Positions 57,428 to 64,000 of a stretch of DNA of 64,000 bases are shown here, piece after piece. Within the stretch, counting starts at the first letter, position 1, and each line of letters begins with the position of its first letter. The DNA comes from an uncultured Rhodospirillales bacterium (GTDB lineage Bacteria > Pseudomonadota > Alphaproteobacteria > Acetobacterales > Acetobacteraceae), in contig CAIYMY010000215.1 of the NCBI GenBank assembly GCA_903927465.1, positions 1-64,000 of the forward strand, read 5' to 3'. The position numbers and the translations under genes were made by a program. The notes under the pieces are model-generated. The model had not been told where the DNA came from. It was given only the letters and a program-made list of their open reading frames with translations, and ran no database searches.

Positions 57428-59098
57428 TTATCCTTTTGTGTCAACAAGTTCGGGCTGGCCGGCGCGGGCAGCCCGGGTTGCGGCCCCCAGCAAGGCGGCG
57501 GTGTAGGGGTTGGCAGGATTGCGAAAGATCGCCTCGGTCTGCCCGGTTTCAAGGATACGCCCGCCCTGCATCACGGCCACGCGCCGCGCCATTCGCCACA
57601 CCACGGACAGGTCGTGCGTGATTAGCAGCATCGCCGTGCCCTGGCGGCGCTGCATCGCCGCCAGGTGATCCAGCACCTGCGCCTGGACCGAGGCATCCAG
57701 CGCCGAGGTGATCTCATCGCAGATCAGCAGGTCGGGCTCGGCCGCGAAGGCTCGGGCGATCGCTACGCGCTGTTGCTGCCCACCCGAGAGCTGGCGTGGG
57801 AAGCGCGAAAGCAGCGCCGACTCCAGCCCCAGATCCTCGAACAACGCCGCAGCGCGCCGGGCGGCCTCGCGTTGGTCCAAACCATGGAACAGCCGCAGTG
57901 GGCGCATCACCGCATCGCCCACGCGGCGGCGCGGGTTGAGTGACGAGAGCGGGTCCTGGAACACCATCTGGATGCGCCGACGCTGTTCCCGCGTCCGTCG
58001 CGCGGCGAGGCCGGGCAGGCCCGCCCCATCGAAGCGCACCTCCCCAGCTTGGCCGGCGAGCAGACCGGTGACGATGCCGCCAAGCGTGGTCTTGCCTGAA
58101 CCGGATTCGCCAATGACACCAAGCACCTCTCCGCGTGCCAAGGTCAGGCCGATATTGTCGAGGATCGGCGGCCCGAGCGGTGCACGGCGCAGCAGCGAGG
58201 GGCGCGCATAGCGGAAGCCGAGCCCCGCAATCTCCAGCAGTGCCGGGCCCGGAGCGGTGCGGCTGGCGCAGCTGGCGCGGCTCGCTTCCTCGACCCGTAA
58301 CGCGGCACCCAGCAGCACGCGTGTATAGGCTTCGCGCGGCGCGGCGAAGACCGTGCCGACCGCGCCCTGTTCGACGATCCGGCCATGCTGCATCACCAGC
58401 ACCCGGTCGCAGATATCGGCGACAACATTGAGGTCATGCGTGACGATGACCATGGCCCCCTGTCGGGCTGCGCGCAGGCGGCGGATCAGGTCCAGCACTT
58501 GCGCCTCGGTGGTTTTGTCTAGCGCCGTGGTCGGCTCGTCCAGCACCAGCAGCAAGGGGTCGCAGGCGATGGCGCAGGCCAGCACCACGCGCTGGCGCTG
58601 CCCGCCGGAGAGTTGATGCGGGTAGCGGCGCGCCAGCCGCTCGGGCTCGGGCAGGCCCATTTGGCCAAACAGCTCAACTGCACGAAGCCGGGCGGCGCTG
58701 GCCGATAGCCCGGCGCGCCACCGCAGTACCTCCTCCAGCTGCCGCCCCACCGGCATGTGGAAGGTGAGCGAGGCCAGCGGGTTCTGCGGCACCATCGCCA
58801 TCAGGCGACCGCGCCGACGGGCCAGTTCGGGTTCGGACAGGGCGGCCAGATCATCCCCATCCAGGCGGATGCTGCCACTGGTGATCGCGCTGCCGGCCCG
58901 GCAATGGCCTAGCAGGGCGCGTGCCAGGGTGGATTTGCCGCTGCCGCTCTCACCCGCGATGCCCAGCGTGCCACCGGCAGCGAGGTCGAAGGACACGCCA
59001 TCCACGACACGGTTCGCACGCCCATCCGGGCCGCACCAGGCGATGGAAAGGTCACAGACCTGGAGCACGGGATCAGCCACCGCCACCTCGCGCCGCAT
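57428..59098 (-). CDS. Fused double ATPase of peptide-type ABC importer (OppD–OppF fusion)
   Basis: Two full nucleotide-binding domains lie in one chain: first GIAGESGSGKST, HQLSGGQRQRV and LLLVLDEPTTALD; second GVIGESGSGKTT, RQLSGGQQQRV and DLLICDEITSALD. Both resemble Dpp/Opp ATPases. ATG 59098 overlaps the permease gene by 26 bases; GTG 59086 or 59080 is possible. It powers import with the two permeases. Confidence 0.88.
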   Translation of the reverse strand: MRREVAVADPVLQVCDLSIAWCGPDGRANRVVDGVSFDLAAGGTLGIAGESGSGKSTLARALLGHCRAGSAITSGSIRLDGDDLAALSEPELARRRGRLMAMVPQNPLASLTFHMPVGRQLEEVLRWRAGLSASAARLRAVELFGQMGLPEPERLARRYPHQLSGGQRQRVVLACAIACDPLLLVLDEPTTALDKTTEAQVLDLIRRLRAARQGAMVIVTHDLNVVADICDRVLVMQHGRIVEQGAVGTVFAAPREAYTRVLLGAALRVEEASRASCASRTAPGPALLEIAGLGFRYARPSLLRRAPLGPPILDNIGLTLARGEVLGVIGESGSGKTTLGGIVTGLLAGQAGEVRFDGAGLPGLAARRTREQRRRIQMVFQDPLSSLNPRRRVGDAVMRPLRLFHGLDQREAARRAAALFEDLGLESALLSRFPRQLSGGQQQRVAIARAFAAEPDLLICDEITSALDASVQAQVLDHLAAMQRRQGTAMLLITHDLSVVWRMARRVAVMQGGRILETGQTEAIFRNPANPYTAALLGAATRAARAGQPELVDTKG

Positions 59099-59900
59099 CC
59101 AGCCCCAACGCATCGGACAGCCCTTCGGCTGCAAGGTTGATGCCCAGCACCAGGGTTGCAATACACAAAGCGGGGGCAAGCACGAGCGCTGGCTCGCTTT
59201 CCAGCAGTGCCATCCCATCCTCTACCATCAAGCCCCAATCGGGCGTGGGCGGGGAAATGCCTAGGCCGAGGAAGGACAGCGCCGAGACCAGCAGCAGCGC
59301 GGAGGAGGCGCGAAGCGCGAATTCCACTGCCATCAGGTCGGCCACGTTCGGCAGCAATTCGCGCAGGATAATGGTGGCCCCGCTTTCACCATTCAGTTGC
59401 GCTGCGCGCACATAGCCTTGTTCCATCAATACGATGCCGGCTGCGCGGGTGGTACGGACCACGCCCATCATTTGAATGATGCCGACAGCTACTATCAGTA
59501 CCGGAACAGACTGCCCGAAACCCGTGACGAAGATGGCCACGAAAAGAATGGTCGGCACCGCGAGTTTCATCTCGACTAGGCGCATCAGCACGTCATCGAA
59601 GCTGCCGCGTCGATGGGCTGCGAAGAGGCCCAGCAACGCGCCGCCCAGCACCGCGACCGCCCCGGCTGCGAAGGCGACCAGCATGGCGACCCGCCCGCCC
59701 CAGAGCAGACGCGAGAAGGCGTCGCGGCCAAGATCGTCCGTGCCAAGCCAGTAGGTGGCGTTCGGCGGCTCCAGCGGCGCATCCAGCAGGGAGGTTGGCG
59801 CGAAGGGCGCGATCCACGGTGCTGAGATGGCCACGACCAGGTGCGTCGCCACGAGAAGCAGGCCCAGTAATGCCGCTGGGCGTCGCAGCAACGCAGTCAA
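59073..59900 (-). CDS. ABC permease, DppC/OppC-like
   Basis: TTG 59900 overlaps the previous stop (TTGA), giving 275 residues: LLLVATHLVVAISAPWIAPF near the N terminus, YWLGTDDLGRDAFSRLLWGG (the DppC family signature), six membrane segments and the EAA-like loop EQGYVRAAQLNGESGATIILRE. A longer frame upstream is only a shadow of the preceding permease gene. It forms the pore with the next gene's product. Confidence 0.85.
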   Translation of the reverse strand: MTALLRRPAALLGLLLVATHLVVAISAPWIAPFAPTSLLDAPLEPPNATYWLGTDDLGRDAFSRLLWGGRVAMLVAFAAGAVAVLGGALLGLFAAHRRGSFDDVLMRLVEMKLAVPTILFVAIFVTGFGQSVPVLIVAVGIIQMMGVVRTTRAAGIVLMEQGYVRAAQLNGESGATIILRELLPNVADLMAVEFALRASSALLLVSALSFLGLGISPPTPDWGLMVEDGMALLESEPALVLAPALCIATLVLGINLAAEGLSDALGLDAARGGGG

Positions 59901-60853
59901 GACCGCCTGGTCCGTGGGTCGAGGGCAACGATACCCAGATCGGCCGCAAGGTTGAACAGCACCACGCAGACGGCAGCGGCCAGCGCGATGGCCTGCACAA
60001 CATGCACCTCGCGCCGCGTCACCGCGCGCACAAGCTCGGCGCCGATGCCGGGATAAGCAAAGACCAGCTCCACCACCACAACGCCCGAAACCAGCGAGGC
60101 AGCATAGAGGGCGGCAGCCGAAAGCCCCGGGATCATTGCGGCCGGCAAGGCGTGCAGCCAAAGGATGCGCCAGCGCGGGATGCCCGAAAGATGCAGCCGC
60201 TCGACGAAATCGGCCGCCATCACCTCGATCAGCCCGACACGAAGAATCCGCCCCAGATAGGCGATGGAACCGATGATAGTGGTGGCAACAGCAAGAGGAG
60301 CCGCGGCCAGCAGTACACTGAGAGGGTCATCGGTGCTGGCGGTGATGGTGGCCGGAAACAGCGGCCACCAGACGGCGAAGACTGCGATCAGCAATAGGCC
60401 CGTGACAAACTCCGGGATCGAGTAGCCGATGATCGCAGCCCCCGAAACCGCATTGTCCAGCAGCCGTCCCTTCGCCTGCGCCGCCGCCATGGCGATGGCC
60501 AGCGCAACCGGCAGAGCCAGCAGCAGGGTCAACCCCGCCAGCGCCACGGAATTGCGCAGCGGCATGGCGACGATATCAGCCACCGGCGCGCGGGTGATGA
60601 TGGTGCGCCCCAGGTCGAATCGCAGTAGCCCGCCAAGGAAGCTCGTGTAGCGTTCGAGGATAGGCCGATCGAGGCCAAGCTCCGCACGGCGCCGGGCCAG
60701 CACCTCGGGCGGCATCATCGCGATCTCGTCGGCCGAAAGCGACACGTCCAGCGCATCGCCCGGCAGCACTTCGGTGGCGAAGAAGATGAAGCTCGCCAGC
60801 AGGAAAAGCGTGACGAGCGACAGCGCGCCGCGCCGCAGGACCAGTGAAATCAA
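59897..60853 (-). CDS. ABC permease, DppB/OppB-like
   Basis: The 318-residue product starts MISLVLRRGALSLVTLFLLA and has the DppB N-terminal segment and six membrane helices, with the EAA loop in ADFVERLHLSGIPRWRILWL. It couples the binding protein to the ATPase. It overlaps both neighbours by 4 bases. Confidence 0.85.
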   Translation of the reverse strand: MISLVLRRGALSLVTLFLLASFIFFATEVLPGDALDVSLSADEIAMMPPEVLARRRAELGLDRPILERYTSFLGGLLRFDLGRTIITRAPVADIVAMPLRNSVALAGLTLLLALPVALAIAMAAAQAKGRLLDNAVSGAAIIGYSIPEFVTGLLLIAVFAVWWPLFPATITASTDDPLSVLLAAAPLAVATTIIGSIAYLGRILRVGLIEVMAADFVERLHLSGIPRWRILWLHALPAAMIPGLSAAALYAASLVSGVVVVELVFAYPGIGAELVRAVTRREVHVVQAIALAAAVCVVLFNLAADLGIVALDPRTRRS

Positions 60854-62388
60854 CCGCGCCAGACCTCATCGAAGCGCACCGACCATATCTGCGGATGGAA
60901 TTCAAAGCCATGGACATGGCGGCGGCGGACCGAGAAGGTCATAGTGCCGGCAGGCAGCAGGGCCGGCACTTCCTCATGAAGGATGCGCTGCATCTGACTG
61001 AACATCGCGCTACGGGCCTGTGCATCGCCCTCGCGCATCGCCTGTGCATAGAGCGCCATATAGGCGTCGTGCTGCGGCCCGCGCCAATGGCCGGATTCCA
61101 CAAAAGCGTCGCGCATACGGAACAGCGAAATGCCTGGGTTGCGCGGGCCAACAGCGGTCATCGCGAAGCGGTGGAAGCTGCCCTTGGAAAAGTCATTGTC
61201 GCCGGTGCGGAACTGCACATAGCCATCCGCCGGGCGCTGCTCCAGCGCCATCGTCAGCCCTGCCTCGCGCGCCGTCTCCTGCAGCACCTGGAAATAGCGC
61301 CCGACTTCGGGCGATTGCGGCGACCAGTAGAGCGTGCCGAGATTGATTCCATTAGGGTGCCCGGCGGCGGCCAGCAGCGCCCTGGCGCGCGCAACGGCTT
61401 CGGCGCGCGGGATGCGGGGCAGCGCCAGGAAATTCGGGTCGGCGGCGACAAGGTGGCTGTCATTGCCGACCCAGCCATTACCCTCGCCATAGACCAGGCG
61501 CACGATCGCCTCGCGGTCCACGCCCAGCGCCAGGGCTTGGCGCACCCGCTTGTCCTCGAAGGGCGAGCCCGGGTGCTTGGGCAGTTGGATGACGTAGTGA
61601 TGGCCACCACCGCCGCTGTCCACGACCAGGTCCGCATCGCGCTGCAAGCCGCGGACGCTGCGCGGATCGATGGTCATGACCACATCGAATTGCCCGGAGC
61701 GCAGCCCGGCCAATGCCGTTTCCTGCTGGCCTTCGCGATTGTGCAACTCGATCCGGTCAAGATAGGGGAAGCCCTCGCGCCAATAGGCGGGGTTGCGCTC
61801 ATAGACCGCGATGCGGTTGGGGTCGGTTGAGGCGAAGCGGAATGGGCCTGTGCCGATGCCGGTATTGCCGATGGTCTCGACCGGTGCAGCTGGCATGATC
61901 ATGTTCTGGTATTCGGCCAGGACATAAGGGAATTCGGAATTCCCGGCATCGAGCGTAAAGCGCACCCGGCCATCGGCCATCGCCTCGATCTTCTGGATCT
62001 GGCCCGAAGCGAAGTTGCGCTGACGGTGCAGTTCATAGGAGGCGACGACATCTTCCGCGCGCAGCGGCGTGCCGTCATGGAAGCGCACGCCGGGGCGCAG
62101 CGTGATGTCCCACACGCTCTGGTCCGCGCTGGCGGGAGCCCAGGCGGTGGCGAGTTCGGGCTGGAGCCGCATTTCGCGATCCACCCAGACAAGCGCGTTG
62201 TAGGGAATGCGCGTGGTCAGATCGACGGTGAAATAAGGGTGGCGGGCGGTCTGCGCCGAGGCGACAAAGCGGTTGGCCGAGCATTGCGCGACGATGATGG
62301 TGCCGCCGCGCCGTGGCGTCGCCGTTTGCGCGGCAGCCGCCAAGGGGGTGAGGGCGAGGCCCGCGAGGCCGCGTCGGGTGATGATCAT
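60850..62388 (-). CDS. ABC substrate-binding protein 1 (SBP family 5)
   Basis: ATG 62388, with GAGGA upstream, opens a 512-residue protein with a twin-arginine-like export signal (MIITRRGLAGLALTPLAAAA). The family-5 fold is seen in WDITLRPGVRFHDGTPLRAE, LDAGNSEFPYVLAEY and VGPRNPGISLFRMR. It binds the substrate in the periplasm. It is a close paralogue of the next gene. Confidence 0.88.
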   Translation of the reverse strand: MIITRRGLAGLALTPLAAAAQTATPRRGGTIIVAQCSANRFVASAQTARHPYFTVDLTTRIPYNALVWVDREMRLQPELATAWAPASADQSVWDITLRPGVRFHDGTPLRAEDVVASYELHRQRNFASGQIQKIEAMADGRVRFTLDAGNSEFPYVLAEYQNMIMPAAPVETIGNTGIGTGPFRFASTDPNRIAVYERNPAYWREGFPYLDRIELHNREGQQETALAGLRSGQFDVVMTIDPRSVRGLQRDADLVVDSGGGGHHYVIQLPKHPGSPFEDKRVRQALALGVDREAIVRLVYGEGNGWVGNDSHLVAADPNFLALPRIPRAEAVARARALLAAAGHPNGINLGTLYWSPQSPEVGRYFQVLQETAREAGLTMALEQRPADGYVQFRTGDNDFSKGSFHRFAMTAVGPRNPGISLFRMRDAFVESGHWRGPQHDAYMALYAQAMREGDAQARSAMFSQMQRILHEEVPALLPAGTMTFSVRRRHVHGFEFHPQIWSVRFDEVWRG

Positions 62389-62401
62389 GGCAAGTTCCTC
62401 C

Positions 62402-63961
62402 TCAGGCCGAGCGCCAGACTTCATCCCAGCGGATGGACCAATGCTGCGGGTGATTTTTCAGGTTCTGCACCGTGTTGCGCTTGATCAGCACATTGTTACG
62501 CCCGGCGGGTAGAATGGCCGGCACTTCTTCGCGCAGGAGCGCCTGCATTTCGGTATAAATGGCGCGCCGCGAAGCGGCTTCGGCTGTCAGCATCGCACGC
62601 GCGTAAAGCGCCATGTAACGTTCAGCCGCAGGGCCAGACCAATAGCCGCTCTCATTGTTTGCGGGCCGCATGCGGAACAGGCTGATGCCAGGATTGCGCG
62701 GCCCGACGGCGGTATAGGCGAAGCGGTGCCAATTACCCTTGCTTACATCGGCATCGCCCGTGCGGAAGCGAAGATAGCCATCATTCGGCCTTTCTTCGAT
62801 CGGCAAAGTGATGCCGGCCTCGCGCACGCTTTCCTGGATGAACTGGAAGTAGCGCGCCATCTCCGGCCATTGTGGTGCGAAATACAGCGTCGGCAAGGTG
62901 ATCCCGTTCGGGTGACCGGCCTCTGCCAGCAGGCGCCGCGCCAAAGCCAGGTCGCGGGGGCGTTCGGGGGCGACGAACATCGGGTCGGCGGCGGCGAGAT
63001 GGCTGTCATTGCCGATCCAGCCCCAACGCGTACCGCCATAGACGATCCGCACCAGCCCTTCGCGGTCGATGGCGGCGGAAAGTGCGCGGCGGATGCGCAC
63101 GTCGTTGAAGGCCGATCCGGGGTGCTTCGGTAGGATGATCACTGCCTGGTCGCCGGAGGCCGCCGGCACCAAATCCGTCTGTGCCTCACGTTCCATCTGG
63201 CGGATCAGGCGCGGGTCGATGTTCAGCATCGCGTCGAACTGACGCGCGCGGTAGCCCGCGAGTGCGGCCTCGGTCTGGCCTTCGCGGTTGACCACTTCCA
63301 GCCGGTCCAGGTGGGGAAAGCCCTGGCGCCAGTAATCATCGAAGCGCTCGAAGGTCATGCGTCGCTGCGGGTCGCTGCCGGTGATGCGGAACGGCCCGGT
63401 GCCGATGCCCTCCATGCCGATGCGCTCAAAATCAGGGTTCGCCGGCATCACGACGCAATCATATTCAGCGAGCACGAAGGGGAATTCGGAGTTCCCGGCA
63501 TCCAGGTGGAAGCGGATTGTGGTGGGGTTAACCACCTCAGTGCGCTGGATTTGCTGCGAGGCAAAGTTGCGCCGACGGTGCAATTCGAAGGATGACGCGA
63601 CATCCGCCGTTGTCATGACGCGACCATCATGGAAGCGCACGCCTTCGCGGATCGTTACCTCCCAGACCTTCAGTGATGCATCCGCGGGTTCAATGCGGGA
63701 GGCCAGTTCAAGCTGGAGGTTCAGTTCGTCATCCACCCAGGCAAGGGTGTTATAGGCGGACCGGGTAATGAGATCGACCATGAAATAAGGATGGCGGGAA
63801 TTGGTGGCATCGCCACCGCGCCGATTGCCTGACATTTGCGCATAAACCAAAGTGCCACCACGCCGGGGGGCGGGCTGCTGCGCTTGGGCCAAGCTTGCAT
63901 CAAGCGCGCCGAGGAAGGCGGCGCCGGCGCCAAGCACGCTGCGGCGGGACACATTGGGCAT
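62402..63961 (-). CDS. ABC substrate-binding protein 2 (SBP family 5)
   Basis: ATG 63961 (GGAG upstream) opens a 519-residue protein with a Tat signal (MPNVSRRSVLGAGAAFLG). It shares long stretches with protein 1, for example LDAGNSEFP, WEVTIREGVRFHDGRV against WDITLRPGVRFHDGTP, and an identical VGPRNPGISLFRMR. Both serve one permease pair, so they may differ in substrate. It is the first gene of the operon visible here; 39 bases remain to the window edge. Confidence 0.88.
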   Translation of the reverse strand: MPNVSRRSVLGAGAAFLGALDASLAQAQQPAPRRGGTLVYAQMSGNRRGGDATNSRHPYFMVDLITRSAYNTLAWVDDELNLQLELASRIEPADASLKVWEVTIREGVRFHDGRVMTTADVASSFELHRRRNFASQQIQRTEVVNPTTIRFHLDAGNSEFPFVLAEYDCVVMPANPDFERIGMEGIGTGPFRITGSDPQRRMTFERFDDYWRQGFPHLDRLEVVNREGQTEAALAGYRARQFDAMLNIDPRLIRQMEREAQTDLVPAASGDQAVIILPKHPGSAFNDVRIRRALSAAIDREGLVRIVYGGTRWGWIGNDSHLAAADPMFVAPERPRDLALARRLLAEAGHPNGITLPTLYFAPQWPEMARYFQFIQESVREAGITLPIEERPNDGYLRFRTGDADVSKGNWHRFAYTAVGPRNPGISLFRMRPANNESGYWSGPAAERYMALYARAMLTAEAASRRAIYTEMQALLREEVPAILPAGRNNVLIKRNTVQNLKNHPQHWSIRWDEVWRSA

Positions 63962-64000
63962 GGTATTCTCCATAGAATTATACTATCGTTAGGGAGCAAC

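Noticed and set aside
1-64000. CRISPR array
   Set aside because: No regularly spaced repeats of 24–40 bases with unique spacers and no cas genes; the only clustered repeats are 9-mers at 29,670–29,894 and three leaders.

Overview
The window is GC-rich, densely packed alphaproteobacterial DNA. Gene families and codon use point to the Rhodospirillales, probably Acetobacteraceae (Roseomonas-like), but no rRNA or housekeeping marker fixes the genus. It falls into four blocks.

(1) About 1–38,100: a siphovirus-type prophage. Late genes run leftward: terminase small and large subunits, gpW-like joiner, lambda-type portal, fused prohead protease/major capsid, DUF2190 protein, M15 endolysin, 3TM holin, connector, DUF6441, tail terminator, tail tube, and a tail assembly chaperone with a lambda-like -1 frameshift site. 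Early genes also run leftward from a cI/cro-type divergent switch at about 34.8 kb: HTH protein, two PD-(D/E)XK nucleases, primase/helicase and many small conserved genes. The right end carries a serine recombinase cassette. The striking feature is toxin-antitoxin (TA) genes in many of the gaps between phage genes: PIN, Phd, RHH/MazF-like, DUF3018, Phd/broken VapC, AbrB (cut by an IS3 element), RelB, Fic, orphan ParD, MazEF, ParDE, TacA, AbrB and RES/Xre. A putative alginate lyase lipoprotein and a secreted metallophosphatase are further cargo.

(2) About 38,200–51,250: a DNA phosphorothioation defence island. A small RHH-like gene, a cysteine desulfurase, a DUF4007 protein, a large P-loop ATPase, a PAPS-reductase-like sulfurtransferase and a putative methyltransferase form an overlapping + strand operon of SspABCD type. 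Facing it is a minus-strand operon of a DEAD/DEAH helicase, a GHKL ATPase, a phospholipase D-like nuclease and a possible small coupled ORF. This is the likely restriction arm; it may be an SspFGH equivalent or a distinct one.

(3) About 51,660–53,700: a tRNA-Ser(GGA) gene facing the island, then an IS graveyard. A degenerate IS701-type transposase is split by an IS5-family copy whose transposase has two in-frame amber codons.

(4) About 53,700–64,000: chromosomal-type genes. These are an AsmA-family protein, a hydantoinase-like gene remnant, and a tight minus-strand operon. The operon encodes two paralogous peptide-type ABC binding proteins, two permeases, a fused double ATPase, a PHP-domain hydrolase and a PhnZ-like HD oxygenase. 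Together these suggest uptake and breakdown of an organophosphonate or related compound.
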